From Bacteroidales bacterium Bact_22 (GTDB lineage Bacteria > Bacteroidota > Bacteroidia > Bacteroidales > F082), in the NCBI GenBank assembly GCA_001603665.1, contig LUZN01000004.1:40314-104313 (forward strand): a DNA stretch of 64,000 nt, given 5' to 3'. Positions within the stretch are counted from its first letter, which is position 1. The number at the start of each line of letters is the position of its first letter. The position numbers were made by a program, and so were the translations under genes. Below the pieces are notes generated by a model. That model worked only from the letters and a program-made list of their open reading frames with translations, was not told the DNA's origin and ran no database searches. This document shows positions 26,053 to 36,338 of the stretch, in pieces.

Positions 26053-26060
26053 CAAAAATA
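26053..26060 (-). promoter_or_regulatory. -7 promoter element immediately before an ATG (possible leaderless transcript)
   Basis: On the minus strand TATTTTTG is followed by CATC and then the ATG at 26048. Transcription normally starts a few bases after TTTG, so the message would have almost no 5' leader. Confidence 0.55.
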
Positions 26061-26096
26061 ATAAAAAATCATAATTCCACCTATTCAAAAAATTAG

Positions 26097-26104
26097 TATC
26101 TTTG
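26097..26104 (+). promoter_or_regulatory. -7 promoter element for the beta-helix lipoprotein gene
   Basis: TATCTTTG matches TAnnTTTG and lies 26 bases before the ATG at 26131. Confidence 0.6.
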
Positions 26105-26130
26105 TCACATTAATTATAATCATTGATGTT

Positions 26131-27480
26131 ATGAGAAGAATCCTATTGATAATTTCGGTTTTTTGTACCATTGTGACCATAGGTTGTAAGCGCGAGACAT
26201 CCGTGAATCACACCGACGTGCAGGTTACACAAGTCTCTGGCGAGCAGTCGGGTACGTGGAGCGGCGAGGTTCATATTATCGGCGATGTCGTCGTCCCGAA
26301 GGAAGAGGCTCTTCAGATCGTAGCTGGCACGAAGGTCATCTCCGACGGTTATTTCGGAATAAGTGTTTATGGTGATTTGACGGCAATAGGTCAGCAAAAT
26401 TCACGCATAACGTTCACTGTTGCCGATACTACCGGCTATGCCGACTTTGAAAATAACGAGGCCGGTGCATGGCGAGGCATTTATTTTAGCAAACCGGAAA
26501 TGGTGAAGTTTGATTATTGTGATTTTTCATACGGAAAGACTCCTCGCGATGCCGATGGAGGCATGTTTTACGTAGAATTTGCTCGCAATATGGAGATTTC
26601 GAATTGTCGTTTTCATCATAACACCGCACGAAGAAAAGGTGCAGCTATCTATGCTGAAAACTCTACGATGAATATCCACGACAGTGAGGTTTATGATAAT
26701 TTTACCGTAGGATTTGAGGGCAGTTACACCTGGGGCGTCGGGTTCCAGTTTTTGAAATGCCAACTCGATATTCACGACATGGTTTTTCATCATAACCACA
26801 GCGAATCGGCATACGGCGGAGGTATGAATATCGACAGTTGCAACATGGTTTTGAGAAATGCCGTGTTTTATGATAACGAGGCGGTAAATGCAGCAGGACT
26901 GGGCATTCAGCGCTGTAAAGGGTATTCGGTTAAGGTGTCGAATATGTTGGCTTACAACAACTCGGTTGTGCATTATGGCGGCGGTCTGGCAATGGCGACA
27001 TCCGATCCTGAGTTGAACAACCTCACTATCGTCAACAATTCTTGCGGAGGTGGCGGCGGTGCCGGTATGCAAGCCGCTTTTGAGGCTGCTCCTACGATAA
27101 ACAACTGTATTTTCTGGGGAAATCATGCGTATGCCCATACTTTAAAAGACACGACAGAGTACTACATGGGCTCGCAGATATGGCTCTGGGGTTCCGACAA
27201 TGACCCGATGTTCAACAACAGCTTGGTGCAGTACGGACTGGATTCGATAAATGGGTATGAACATGTCATGCCCGACCATTATAATAATATGCTTGAAGTC
27301 AACCCGTTGTTCGTCAATGAGCAAGGCCGCGACTACCGTCTGTCGGGTAACAGTCCATGCATCGACGCTGGAATCAATACTCCGGGGATGTTCATTCCAG
27401 ACACCGATTTGGCAGGAAATCCTAGGATTTTCGGTGGAAGAATCGATATGGGATGCTATGAGTGGCAGGGTAATAAGTAA
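26131..27480 (+). CDS. Right-handed parallel beta-helix lipoprotein
   Basis: The signal sequence ends in a lipobox at Cys19 (TIGC), so the mature protein is lipid-anchored. Residues of about 60-400 are made of short repeating turns typical of a pectate-lyase-like right-handed beta-helix (CRFHHNTARRKGAAIYAENS, MVFHHNHSESAYGGGMNI, TIVNNSCGGGGGAGM). The end, SPCIDAG...LAGNPRIFGGRIDMGCYEW, is the closing motif seen in many Bacteroidota surface beta-helix proteins. Many such proteins bind or cut polysaccharides, but no catalytic set is evident here and the substrate is unknown. It is followed 18 bases later by the YfhO-like gene. Confidence 0.8.
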   Translation: MRRILLIISVFCTIVTIGCKRETSVNHTDVQVTQVSGEQSGTWSGEVHIIGDVVVPKEEALQIVAGTKVISDGYFGISVYGDLTAIGQQNSRITFTVADTTGYADFENNEAGAWRGIYFSKPEMVKFDYCDFSYGKTPRDADGGMFYVEFARNMEISNCRFHHNTARRKGAAIYAENSTMNIHDSEVYDNFTVGFEGSYTWGVGFQFLKCQLDIHDMVFHHNHSESAYGGGMNIDSCNMVLRNAVFYDNEAVNAAGLGIQRCKGYSVKVSNMLAYNNSVVHYGGGLAMATSDPELNNLTIVNNSCGGGGGAGMQAAFEAAPTINNCIFWGNHAYAHTLKDTTEYYMGSQIWLWGSDNDPMFNNSLVQYGLDSINGYEHVMPDHYNNMLEVNPLFVNEQGRDYRLSGNSPCIDAGINTPGMFIPDTDLAGNPRIFGGRIDMGCYEWQGNK

Positions 27481-27498
27481 AAATGTTTTTTTAGTATT

Positions 27499-29946
27499 AT
27501 GAAGATTAAAAATTTCTTTTCTGAAAATAAAAAAGCTCTTTGGATAGCCCTTTGTATCGTCGCTTTTGCGGTGATAACCCTCGTGTATTTCTCTCCAATT
27601 ATGCAGGGAAAACGCTTGAAACAGCACGACATCGAGATGTACAAGGGCATGTCGCAGGAAATTGTCGATTTTAAAGCAAAAACGGGTGAGCAGAGTCTTT
27701 GGACCAACTCCATGTTCGGCGGAATGCCGGCATGGAACATCAGCGTGCCGCAGAACAGCAACCTCATGACTTACGTCAACCGCACGCTCTCGCTGGGGTT
27801 CCCGCATCCTATAGGTGCCGTCTTCATCAGCATGCTGGGCTTCTTCATCCTGCTGCTGGTGCTCGACTGCTCCATCTGGATAAGCTTCATCGGGGCGCTG
27901 GCCTACGGCTTCACCTCGTATCTCTTTATCGTGATAGGCGCGGGACATAACTCCAAGGCGATGGCAATGGCATATATGGCTCCCGTCATCGCAGGTATCT
28001 TGTTGACTTACAAGGGAAAATACCTCTGGGGAGCAGTGTTGACGGCTATCGCACTGGCGCTTGAGATTCGTGCCGGACACCTTCAGATAACATATTATCT
28101 GCTGCTCATCGTGGTGTGTATCATCATTGCGGAGCTCATCGAGACGATAAAAGAAAAGAAATACCAGCATTTCCTCAAAGCAAGCGGAATCCTTGTGGGC
28201 GTTGCCATTATCGCTATTTTGACAAGCACCACAACGCTCTATGCCAACTATGAGTTCGGCAAGGAGACCATGCGAGGCAAACCGGTGCTGACAAAGAACG
28301 TCACCAACCAGACGAAAGGCCTTGACAGAGACTACGTTACGCAGTGGAGCTACGGCATAGGGGAGACCTGGAGCCTGATGATTCCTAACGCGAAGGGCGG
28401 CGCCTCGGGATATATCGGCAACAAAAACTCGGCTTTAGACAAGTGTGACGCACGTTTCCGTTCAACCATAGCGCAGCAGAACGCCTACTGGGGTGACCAG
28501 CCGGGTACCAGCGGACCAGTCTACGTGGGTGCTATCGTCTGTTTCCTTTTTGTCCTCGGACTTTTTGTCGTAAAAGGCAAGTATAAATGGGTGCTTCTGG
28601 CGGCTACAATCTTGTCAATTTTGCTCAGCTGGGGCAAAAACTTCATGGGATTCACCGATTTCTTCCTCGACTACATCCCGGGTTACAACAAATTCCGCGC
28701 CGTTTCGATGACGCTGGTGATAGCCGAGGTGTGCATGCCGTTGCTGGCCATACTCGCTTTGGCGGAGATATTCAAAAACCCCGAAGCTCTTAAGGAAAAC
28801 AGAAAATATGTCTACATCTCACTGGGAATAACAGGCGGTCTGTGCCTGCTGTTTTATGCCATGCCACAGACGTTCTTCAGTTTCCTGAGTGCCGATGAGG
28901 CTTATCAGTTTAAGCAGCTGCAGGCTGGACAGGATGGTGCGGTTTATGCTACTTTCGCTGCCGAACTCGAGAAGGTACGTGCAGCCATTTTCAAACATGA
29001 TGCCATACGCAGCTTCCTTTATATTTATGTGTCAGCAATACTTATTTTATTGAGTATCAGTGGAAAACTGAATAAAAACGTAATGTTTGGCGGATTGGTT
29101 TTGCTGGTCGTCGCCGATATGTTTACCATCGACAAACGTTATCTCAACAACAATAATTTCATTGCGAAAAGCAAGGCCGACAAGCCTTTCGTGATGAGCG
29201 ATGTCGACAAGCAGATTCTGCAGGACAAAGACCTCGACTATCGTGTGCTGAACCTCACTTTGAGCACCTTCAACGATGCCAGCACCTCATATTTCCACAA
29301 GTCGATAGGCGGCTACAGTGGCGCTAAGCTTCGTCGCTATCAGGACGTTATCGACCGTTATCTCAGCAAGAGTGACGTGAACTACTGGAAGGTTCTTAAC
29401 ATGCTGAATACCAGATACATAATTTATGCTAAAGATGGTCAGAAGAAGCTTTCGAGGAACTACGAAGCCTTCGGAAACGCATGGATTGTAGGGGATATCA
29501 AGTGGGTGGCGACGCCAAACGAGGAGATAGACGCCATCGCCGACACCGACGTGCATGAAGTGGCTATTGTCAACAATGAATTTAAGAGTCTGGTTGGCGA
29601 CTTCAAGGCTTCACCTGCAGAAGGTGTTGTCAAACTTGTCGAATATAAGCCGAATCAGCTGAAATATCAATTCGATTCATCGAAAGACGAGTTGGTGGTC
29701 TTCTCTGAAATCTGGACCAAGAAAGGCTGGAAGATGTGGATCGACGGCGTTGAGAGTCCGCTGTTCAGAAGCGATTATATCTTGCGCTCGGCCATCGTTC
29801 CAGCAGGTCAGCATGAGATCGTAATGCGTTATGAGCCAAGCATTTGGCGCATCGGGAATGCTATTCAGCTGATTACTTCGCTGCTGATTTTGTTGGGCTT
29901 GGTCGCGGTTTGTTATTTCTCAATTAAAAACTGCAAGAAACAGTGA
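27499..29946 (+). CDS. YfhO-like polytopic membrane protein (GT-C-type)
   Basis: This 815-residue protein has a first membrane segment at residues 13-31 and more than ten others, with a long soluble C-terminal part (about 610-780) before a last membrane segment (about 790-808). The loop after segment 1 carries the acidic KQHDIEMYKGM and WTNSMFGGMPAW motifs, and IGAGHNSKAMAMAYMAPVIAG follows, as in the YfhO family. Family members are thought to act in transferring sugars onto lipid or teichoic-acid-like acceptors at the membrane; the reaction here is unknown. The GTG start of the next glycosyltransferase overlaps its stop by four bases, which supports a role in surface glycan assembly. Confidence 0.85.
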   Translation: MKIKNFFSENKKALWIALCIVAFAVITLVYFSPIMQGKRLKQHDIEMYKGMSQEIVDFKAKTGEQSLWTNSMFGGMPAWNISVPQNSNLMTYVNRTLSLGFPHPIGAVFISMLGFFILLLVLDCSIWISFIGALAYGFTSYLFIVIGAGHNSKAMAMAYMAPVIAGILLTYKGKYLWGAVLTAIALALEIRAGHLQITYYLLLIVVCIIIAELIETIKEKKYQHFLKASGILVGVAIIAILTSTTTLYANYEFGKETMRGKPVLTKNVTNQTKGLDRDYVTQWSYGIGETWSLMIPNAKGGASGYIGNKNSALDKCDARFRSTIAQQNAYWGDQPGTSGPVYVGAIVCFLFVLGLFVVKGKYKWVLLAATILSILLSWGKNFMGFTDFFLDYIPGYNKFRAVSMTLVIAEVCMPLLAILALAEIFKNPEALKENRKYVYISLGITGGLCLLFYAMPQTFFSFLSADEAYQFKQLQAGQDGAVYATFAAELEKVRAAIFKHDAIRSFLYIYVSAILILLSISGKLNKNVMFGGLVLLVVADMFTIDKRYLNNNNFIAKSKADKPFVMSDVDKQILQDKDLDYRVLNLTLSTFNDASTSYFHKSIGGYSGAKLRRYQDVIDRYLSKSDVNYWKVLNMLNTRYIIYAKDGQKKLSRNYEAFGNAWIVGDIKWVATPNEEIDAIADTDVHEVAIVNNEFKSLVGDFKASPAEGVVKLVEYKPNQLKYQFDSSKDELVVFSEIWTKKGWKMWIDGVESPLFRSDYILRSAIVPAGQHEIVMRYEPSIWRIGNAIQLITSLLILLGLVAVCYFSIKNCKKQ

Positions 29947-31247
29947 AACGCGTACTGATAATCACATATTATTGGCCGCCGTCGGGAGGTTCGGGCGTTC
30001 AGCGCTGGCTGAAGATGTCGAAATATCTGCCCGAAAACGGATGGCAGCCGGTGATTTATACCGCCGAAGACGCTGAATATCCTGTCGAAGATGCCTCACT
30101 GGCACAGGATGTGGCGCCCGAGACGGAGGTTATCAGACGGCCGATCGTGGAGCCATACCGTTTCTATAAACGCTTCCTCGGACTCAAGAAGGGGGAGAAG
30201 GTGAAAGCCGGATTTATCAACGAGGGCGCCACAAAAAGCGGCTGGAAAGAGAACGTAAGTCTTTGGATTAGAGGCAATTTCTTCATCCCCGACGCGCGCC
30301 GCTGGTGGATCAAGCCGTCGGTGAAATATCTTAAGAATTATCTGAAGGAACATCCTGTCGATGCTATCATCTCTACAGGTCCGCCACATTCTATGCATCT
30401 GATAGCCAAGGCTTTACATAAACAACTCAACATTCCGTGGGTGGCCGATTTCCGCGACCCTTGGACCGATGTGTTTTATTTTGACTCCCTGAAGCTTACG
30501 AAATGCAGCATCAGAAAGCATAAAAAGCTTGAAAATCAAGTGATTACGCAAGCCGACAAGGTCGTGGCAGTGAGCTGGCATGGCGCCGACGACATGAAAA
30601 AACTCGGTGCTAAGAATGTCGAAGTCATAACCAATGGCTACGATGAAGAATGTGCCAAAATTGAACCTCAAGTCATTGATAATAAGCAGTTTACGGTTTC
30701 TTATACTGGAGTTTTGCTTCCGAATGAGTCATTCGTGATCTGGGATGCCTTCAAAGAGCTTTGCGATGAAAATGCCGAGTTTGCCAAAGCATTGAAAATC
30801 AATCTTATAGGACATATCGATGCTTCCGTCAGGAATTATATTTCTGAAAAGGGATTGAATGAAAAAGTCAGCAATATCGAGTATATGCAGCATTCTCAAG
30901 TGCTTGAGTATCAACAAAATTCAGATTTACTTCTTCTCTTGATACCGCGTGCCAAGAAAGCCGAATGCATACTGACAGGCAAGCTGTTTGAATATCTCGC
31001 TGCTGGTCGTCCGGTTCTCTCGATTGGCCCTACCGAAGGCGATGCGGCCAAGGTTCTCTCCGAGACCCGTTGCGGCGCCACTGCCGATTACGACGACAAG
31101 GCTCGGATGAAAGAAATTATTCTTGAAAAATTCAATAAAAGAACTGATAATCAATCGCTTATAGGCGATAGAGCAGAGGTGGCAAAATATTCGAGAAGAA
31201 ACCTGACGAAGGATTACGTCAGCCTATTGAACGGTATAACTCATTGA
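29943..31247 (+). CDS. Glycosyltransferase, GT4-like
   Basis: The N-terminus (RVLIITYYWPPSGGSGVQRWLKMSKYLPENGW) with the glycine-rich loop is that of GT-B fold family 4 enzymes, and the C-terminal donor-binding part includes CILTGKLFEYLAAGRPVLSIGP. The acceptor and sugar are unknown. The start is a GTG (29943) overlapping the YfhO-like gene stop. The 3' end overlaps the convergent glycosyltransferase by 29 bases. Confidence 0.85.
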   Translation: MKRVLIITYYWPPSGGSGVQRWLKMSKYLPENGWQPVIYTAEDAEYPVEDASLAQDVAPETEVIRRPIVEPYRFYKRFLGLKKGEKVKAGFINEGATKSGWKENVSLWIRGNFFIPDARRWWIKPSVKYLKNYLKEHPVDAIISTGPPHSMHLIAKALHKQLNIPWVADFRDPWTDVFYFDSLKLTKCSIRKHKKLENQVITQADKVVAVSWHGADDMKKLGAKNVEVITNGYDEECAKIEPQVIDNKQFTVSYTGVLLPNESFVIWDAFKELCDENAEFAKALKINLIGHIDASVRNYISEKGLNEKVSNIEYMQHSQVLEYQQNSDLLLLLIPRAKKAECILTGKLFEYLAAGRPVLSIGPTEGDAAKVLSETRCGATADYDDKARMKEIILEKFNKRTDNQSLIGDRAEVAKYSRRNLTKDYVSLLNGITH

Positions 31248-32391
31248 GTTTGGCGCCGTCGACAGCCCAATTGTATTTCTCAACAACCGCCTGACGTCCA
31301 TTATGGATGTAGTCGTTGAGTTTTTCCGGATTTTTATACAACTCTTCCATGATTCCGGCCAGCTCCTCGGCATTGTCGTAATGATAGCTGATGCCGCTAT
31401 GTGTCTCATTTACAATGCGTTCCAACGGGTCGCAGTTCGACGTGAGAATCGGGATCTCGGCATAGAGATACTGGAAAATCTTATGCGGAATGGTGTTGTC
31501 GGTATGTCCCGATTTGATGTGCGGAATAATCGCCAGATTAGCGTTTTCATAAACCTCAGGAATCTGAGTGTATTTCTTGAAACCATGAACAACCACAAGG
31601 TCTTCGACGTGTTTCTCGACAATACGTTCCCTGATGTCGGCAAGATATCGTCCGTCACCGACAAGGTCGAAATATATGTTGATGCCCTTCGACTTCAAAA
31701 TCGCAAGAGCGTCGATAACATATTGAATTCCACGATGATAATTGATGCCGCCGACATACAGAATCCTGAAATTCTCTTTGTTGAACCCCTTTCTTTCGAT
31801 AACATCAAACTGATTGATATCCAATGTGTTAGAAACGACGTGAATCTTCTTCTCATCGACTCCGAGCGAGGCGATTCGTTTCTTGGCTTCATCGACGACC
31901 ACGATAATCTCGTCGGCTTTTTGGCACATATCACGCTCATAATCAACCCATTGCGAGTTCGACGACAGCATCTTGCCCAAAAACGTGTTGGTGTGCTGTG
32001 AAAGCTGCAGCAACACCGGCCAGTTTTCGTGAAGGTCGAGGATGTATTTTACGTTGTATCTCTTTTTTGCCTCCAGACCGATCTTGGCAAGCGGCAAGTC
32101 GTGGATATGTATCACATCAAAGCCGTTTTCGGCAAAGAGCTCGTTGACGAATTTTCTCCAAAACCTGAAGTAAAACGGGAGTTTCAGCACGCCGACGCTC
32201 GCTTTGAACGTGAACTTCGAAATCTTTTTCCTGTGGATGATGCAAGTGGCCTTTTTCTCCACCAAAGGCTTGTTATCCTGCGCAAAACAGGCGATGTGAA
32301 CCTCATGACCGGCCGCCGAGAGGCTCGCAATCTCGTTTTCAACCCTGGTGTCGGGCGGAAACACATGGTCGAGAATCATGAGGACCTTCAT
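31219..32391 (-). CDS. Glycosyltransferase family 4
   Basis: The GT-B layout is clear. The N-terminal half has FPPDTRVENEIASLSAAGHEV and DVIHIHDLPLAK, and the donor-binding half has ILYVGGINYHRGIQYVIDAL, LVGDGRY, and IPHKIFQYLYAEIPILTSNC with the family's second-Glu region shifted to a Q/Y context. The sugar and acceptor are unknown. It lies 16 bases after atpG on the same strand, so it may be read from the atp transcript, an unusual companion for ATP synthase genes. Its end overlaps the convergent glycosyltransferase. Confidence 0.85.
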   Translation of the reverse strand: MKVLMILDHVFPPDTRVENEIASLSAAGHEVHIACFAQDNKPLVEKKATCIIHRKKISKFTFKASVGVLKLPFYFRFWRKFVNELFAENGFDVIHIHDLPLAKIGLEAKKRYNVKYILDLHENWPVLLQLSQHTNTFLGKMLSSNSQWVDYERDMCQKADEIIVVVDEAKKRIASLGVDEKKIHVVSNTLDINQFDVIERKGFNKENFRILYVGGINYHRGIQYVIDALAILKSKGINIYFDLVGDGRYLADIRERIVEKHVEDLVVVHGFKKYTQIPEVYENANLAIIPHIKSGHTDNTIPHKIFQYLYAEIPILTSNCDPLERIVNETHSGISYHYDNAEELAGIMEELYKNPEKLNDYIHNGRQAVVEKYNWAVDGAKLNELYRSIG

Positions 32392-32407
32392 ATCCTAAAC
32401 TTTTGAT

Positions 32408-33304
32408 TTATAAAGCATTAGCGCCGCCGACAATCTCAATGATCTCGTTGGTGATGGCACCTTGGCGGGCTTTGTTGTACGACAGGTTAAGCTCTTTCAG
32501 CAGTTCGGCGGCGTTGTCGGTGGCCTGCGTCATCGAGACCATCCTCGCACCATGCTCCGAGGTGAAGCTGTCGAGCAAAATCTTATAAAGTTGCAGTTTT
32601 AACGAATTGGGTATCAACGAGTTAAGAATCTCTTCCTTCGAAGGCTGGAAGATGTATTCAATCTCATCGGCAGGCTGCTCGTCTTCCTTGACAGGCTCCG
32701 CTCCGACGATAGGAAGGAACTGCTCGTCCACCAAAATCTGCGTTCCAGCGTTCTTAAACTGATTGTAAATGAAGATGATACGGTCGTATTTCTCCTCTGC
32801 AAAGTCAGCCATCAGTTTTTCGGCAAACGGAAGAGCGTTTTCGTAAGAAAGTTTGTCGAGAATCTCGTTTTCATTGCCCGAGACATGGTATTTCCTGAAC
32901 TTCAGCGTCTCCTCAATCTTCTTGCTGATGCAGAGGATCTCGACATTGCCTTTTTCGTATTGAACCTTATAATCTTCGCTCAAAAGCCGTAAAGTCTCAC
33001 GCAGCACGTTGACGTTAAACACCCCGCAAAGGCCTTTGTTTGAAGCCACCGGGATGAGCAGAATCTTCTCGTCTTCAGGATTTTCCTTGTGAACCTTGGC
33101 ATAGACGCCTTCCGCCGAGGCTTGCAGCGACGACGAGAGGCGCGACATTATCTCCTGAAGCTTGGAAGCATACGGACGCAACGCCGTTATCGCGTTCTGC
33201 GACTTACGGAGCTTCGACGCCGACACCATCTTCATCGCAGAGGTGATCTGCATCGTCGAATTCACCGAGTTGATTCGTGTCCTTACTTCCTTGAGATTTG
33301 CCAT
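32408..33304 (-). CDS. atpG: ATP synthase F1 subunit gamma
   Basis: The central stalk subunit that turns inside the F1 head. The N-terminus (ANLKEVRTRINSVNSTMQITSAMKMVSASKLRKSQ, shown in parts: LKEVRTRINSV and ITSAMKMVSASKL) and C-terminus (EHGARMVSMTQATDNA, then YNKARQGAITNEIIEIVGGA) are the two conserved coiled-coil ends. Length of 298 residues is normal. It is the last atp gene here, five bases after atpA. Confidence 0.96.
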   Translation of the reverse strand: MANLKEVRTRINSVNSTMQITSAMKMVSASKLRKSQNAITALRPYASKLQEIMSRLSSSLQASAEGVYAKVHKENPEDEKILLIPVASNKGLCGVFNVNVLRETLRLLSEDYKVQYEKGNVEILCISKKIEETLKFRKYHVSGNENEILDKLSYENALPFAEKLMADFAEEKYDRIIFIYNQFKNAGTQILVDEQFLPIVGAEPVKEDEQPADEIEYIFQPSKEEILNSLIPNSLKLQLYKILLDSFTSEHGARMVSMTQATDNAAELLKELNLSYNKARQGAITNEIIEIVGGANAL

Positions 33305-33309
33305 AATCG

Positions 33310-34899
33310 TTAGTCTTTCTTAATCATTCCGTTGACGACGTCTTCGGCTGCCTTGTTCAGAACCGCCCTCTCGTCGTCGCCGTAGTTACCGGTGCGCAAC
33401 GCCTCCATGGTGTCTTTATGTGAGCTGTTGAGCAGCGACAGATAACGTTTCTGGAACTCCGCCACCTGATTCGGCTGAATCTTCCTCAACAGGTTGTTCA
33501 CACCACAGTAGATGATTGCCACCTCTTCTTCGACGCGCAATGGCGACGACTGTGGCTGTATCAGTATCTGCACGTTACGGCGACCTTTGTCGAGCACCGC
33601 CTGTGTGGCCGCGTCGAGGTCGGAGCCGAACTTCGAGAATGCCTCGAGCTCGCGGAACTGTGCCTGATCGAGCTTCAAGGTTCCTGCCACCTTCTTCATC
33701 GACTTGATCTGGGCTTTGCCGCCGACACGCGACACCGAGATACCCACGTTGATGGCCGGACGGATACCCGCGTTGAAGAGGTTTGTCTCGAGGAATATCT
33801 GTCCGTCGGTGATGGAGATGACGTTGGTCGGGATGTATGCCGACACGTCGCCAGCCTGCGTCTCGATGATAGGCAATGCCGTCAACGATCCGCCGCCCTT
33901 CACCTTTCCTTTCAAGCACTCGGGCAGGTCGTTCATCTTAGCTGCGATCTCGTCGTTGTTGATAATCTTCGCCGCACGTTCCAGGAGCCTCGAATGGAGG
34001 TAAAACACATCACCAGGATATGCCTCACGTCCAGGCGGGCGGCGGAGTAGCAACGACACCTCGCGGTATGCCACGGCTTGTTTCGACAGGTCATCGTAGA
34101 TGATGAGCGCAGCACGTCCCGTGTCGCGGAAATATTCGCCAATGGCGGCGCCTGCAAACGGAGCGTAGTACTGCATTGCGGCAGCGTCGGAAGCCGTTGC
34201 GGCCACCACTATGGTATACGGCAAAGCGCCATGATCTTCAAGGCTTTGCACTATGTTGGCGACGGTCGAGCCTTTCTGTCCGATTGCCACGTAGATGCAA
34301 TAGACAGGCTCTCCCTTGTCGTAAAACTCTTTCTGGTTGATGATGGTATCGATAGCAATTGCTGTCTTTCCCGTCTGACGGTCACCGATGATGAGCTCAC
34401 GCTGTCCGCGTCCTATCGGGATCATCGCGTCGATGGCCTTGATGCCGGTCTGCAGCGGCTCGTCCACAGGCTTACGGAAGATGACGCCCGGCGCCTTACG
34501 TTCCAGAGGCATCTCTATCGTCTCGCCTTTGATCTCGCCCTTGCCGTCGATAGGCTGTCCGAGGGTGTTGATGACACGTCCGAGCAGGCCTTCGCCCACC
34601 TTCACTGAAGCGATGCGGTGCGTGCATACCACGGTGTCGCCCTCGTTGATGTTACCGGCTTCGCTCAGAAGCACCACGCCGACGTTGTCTTCCTCGAGGT
34701 TCAACACTATGCCCATGGCGCCGTTCTTCTCGAACTCCACCAGCTCGCCCGCCTCAGCGTCTCTCATGCCGTACACGCGCGCCACGCCGTCACCGACGTT
34801 GAGCACGGTGCCCTTCACATCAAGCGACGCCTCGTTCTCGAAGTTCGTCAACTCATCAAGCAAAATTGCTGATACCTCAGCGGGTTTAATTTGTCCCAT
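33310..34899 (-). CDS. atpA: ATP synthase F1 subunit alpha
   Basis: Non-catalytic nucleotide-binding subunit of F1. The P-loop GDRQTGKTA near residues 170-178 and the alpha signature [14 protein letters not shown] near 370-383 are present, with an N-terminal beta-barrel (residues about 25-95). Length of 529 residues is normal. It starts one base after the atpH stop on the same strand. Confidence 0.97.
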   Translation of the reverse strand: MGQIKPAEVSAILLDELTNFENEASLDVKGTVLNVGDGVARVYGMRDAEAGELVEFEKNGAMGIVLNLEEDNVGVVLLSEAGNINEGDTVVCTHRIASVKVGEGLLGRVINTLGQPIDGKGEIKGETIEMPLERKAPGVIFRKPVDEPLQTGIKAIDAMIPIGRGQRELIIGDRQTGKTAIAIDTIINQKEFYDKGEPVYCIYVAIGQKGSTVANIVQSLEDHGALPYTIVVAATASDAAAMQYYAPFAGAAIGEYFRDTGRAALIIYDDLSKQAVAYREVSLLLRRPPGREAYPGDVFYLHSRLLERAAKIINNDEIAAKMNDLPECLKGKVKGGGSLTALPIIETQAGDVSAYIPTNVISITDGQIFLETNLFNAGIRPAINVGISVSRVGGKAQIKSMKKVAGTLKLDQAQFRELEAFSKFGSDLDAATQAVLDKGRRNVQILIQPQSSPLRVEEEVAIIYCGVNNLLRKIQPNQVAEFQKRYLSLLNSSHKDTMEALRTGNYGDDERAVLNKAAEDVVNGMIKKD

Positions 34900-34900
34900 A

Positions 34901-35458
34901 CTAATATCCTTTTACGTATAAATTCTCATTAAATATCGACTGTAACTCCTTCAGCTCATTTCTCACGCTTCTGTCGTACTGATAATCAAGATAATTGATG
35001 ATGAAACCTCCAATGATGCTCTTATCTATCTTGTTGGTAATCACCACTTTACCGGAAACTTTATCCTTTACGAAATAGAGAAGCTTCTGCTGTGTCGGCT
35101 CATCGATTTTCACCGCCGTGGTTATCGTCACCTCGGCGATGCCTTTGTATTCGTTATATAGCTCACGATAAGTGACAAGTATCTGCGGGATGATGTCCTG
35201 ACGGTTCTTGTCGAGCATTAACGTGATGAATTTCAATGTGTTAGCAGAGATTTTATCTTTAAAAACCCTGTTTATGATATTTTCTTTCTTATCTTTCGAT
35301 AAAAATGGTTGCGACAGTATGTTACGCAGCTCGCGGTGATCTTGCAGAGTGTTTGTGATAAGCTCGAGGTCGGCAAGTCCCTGGTCGGCCATGTTGTTTT
35401 TGATGGCGTAGTCGAGGAATGCCTTCGCATAGCGGCGTATCAACAATGTGTTTCTCAT
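34901..35458 (-). CDS. atpH: ATP synthase F1 subunit delta
   Basis: Peripheral stalk subunit joining F1 to the b subunits. A helical N-terminal domain ([16 protein letters not shown], residues 8-23) and a C-terminal segment ([25 protein letters not shown]) match the OSCP/delta family. Length of 185 residues is normal. It is seven bases after atpF. Confidence 0.94.
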   Translation of the reverse strand: MRNTLLIRRYAKAFLDYAIKNNMADQGLADLELITNTLQDHRELRNILSQPFLSKDKKENIINRVFKDKISANTLKFITLMLDKNRQDIIPQILVTYRELYNEYKGIAEVTITTAVKIDEPTQQKLLYFVKDKVSGKVVITNKIDKSIIGGFIINYLDYQYDRSVRNELKELQSIFNENLYVKGY

Positions 35459-35464
35459 ACTATC

Positions 35465-35959
35465 TTATTGATTATCAGTCTCTTTGATAATTTCGTTAAT
35501 ATATTTCAGCTGTGCCTCGTCGGTCGAGAGTTCTTTTTCGAGAATCTTCTCGGCGACTTTTATCGAGATGTTGGCGATTTCGTTTTTGATGTCGGTCATC
35601 GCCGCCTTACGCTCGTTTTCTATAGTTTCTTTGGCCGATTCCACGAGTCGGTTGGTCTCATCTTTCGCCTTTTCCTTGGCTTCTTCGATGATCTTGTCGC
35701 GTGAGATTCGGGCTTCGTTGAGCATCGCCTCACGTTCCTCGCGGGCTTTCTTGAGGAGCTCTTCGTTTTTAGCTTCAATGCTCTGCATCTCTTTATGGAT
35801 TCGCTCAGCGTTCTCGAGCGACTCGGCAATCTTCTGCTCGCGTGTCTTCAAAGCCTTGCCGATGACCGGGAAAGCGAACTTCGCCAGGCAGAAGAAGACG
35901 ATGCCGAAGGCTATCACCATCCAAAAGAAAAACCCGAAATCAGGAGTTATCAATTCCAT
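35465..35959 (-). CDS. atpF: ATP synthase F0 subunit b
   Basis: One membrane helix (residues about 7-26, DFGFFFWMVIAFGIVFFCLAK in part) is followed by a long charged helix rich in E, K and A that forms the peripheral stalk. Length of 164 residues is normal. It lies between atpE and atpH. Confidence 0.94.
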   Translation of the reverse strand: MELITPDFGFFFWMVIAFGIVFFCLAKFAFPVIGKALKTREQKIAESLENAERIHKEMQSIEAKNEELLKKAREEREAMLNEARISRDKIIEEAKEKAKDETNRLVESAKETIENERKAAMTDIKNEIANISIKVAEKILEKELSTDEAQLKYINEIIKETDNQ

Positions 35960-36026
35960 AATTTAATAATTTAATCTGTTTTAAAATCTTAGGTTGCAAC
36001 CAACCGTTACAACCTAAGATACTTTC

Positions 36027-36296
36027 TCAACCTACAGCGACGAGCAAGCAGACGACCACTGCGAAAAGTGACACACCTTCCACGAAAGCGGCTGCCAAAA
36101 TCATGCTTGTCTGGATGTTACCTGCTGCCTCGGGCTGGCGAGCCATTGATTCCAATGCGCTGCTGCCGATTTTACTGATACCCAATGCTGCACCGATGGT
36201 TGCGATACTTGCAGCGAGACCTGCGCCTAACTTTGCGAGAGGTGCCAAATCAACCACTGCCTTTGCTACTTCTTGTAACACTACTAATAATGACAT
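36027..36296 (-). CDS. atpE: ATP synthase F0 subunit c
   Basis: Ring-forming proteolipid with two membrane helices joined by the polar loop ARQPEAA (residues about 52-58). The ion-carrying Glu lies in AAFVEGVSLF near residue 72. The residues that mark sodium-binding rings (Gln in helix 1, Ser-Thr after the Glu) are absent, so proton translocation is expected. Length of 89 residues fits Bacteroidota. Confidence 0.95.
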   Translation of the reverse strand: MSLLVVLQEVAKAVVDLAPLAKLGAGLAASIATIGAALGISKIGSSALESMARQPEAAGNIQTSMILAAAFVEGVSLFAVVVCLLVAVG

Positions 36297-36338
36297 AACT
36301 TTAATTTATTTAAAGATTCAAAATTTAAAATTCAAAAT

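Noticed and set aside
27142..28170. Minus-strand open frame of 342 codons over the YfhO-like gene
   Set aside because: It spans the border of two real plus-strand genes, has a His/Gln-rich composition typical of antisense frames, and shows no recognisable motif.
36027..36296. Sodium-type ATP synthase c subunit
   Set aside because: Helix 1 lacks the Gln and the Glu is not followed by Ser-Thr, so the sodium-binding set is missing; a proton type is more likely.
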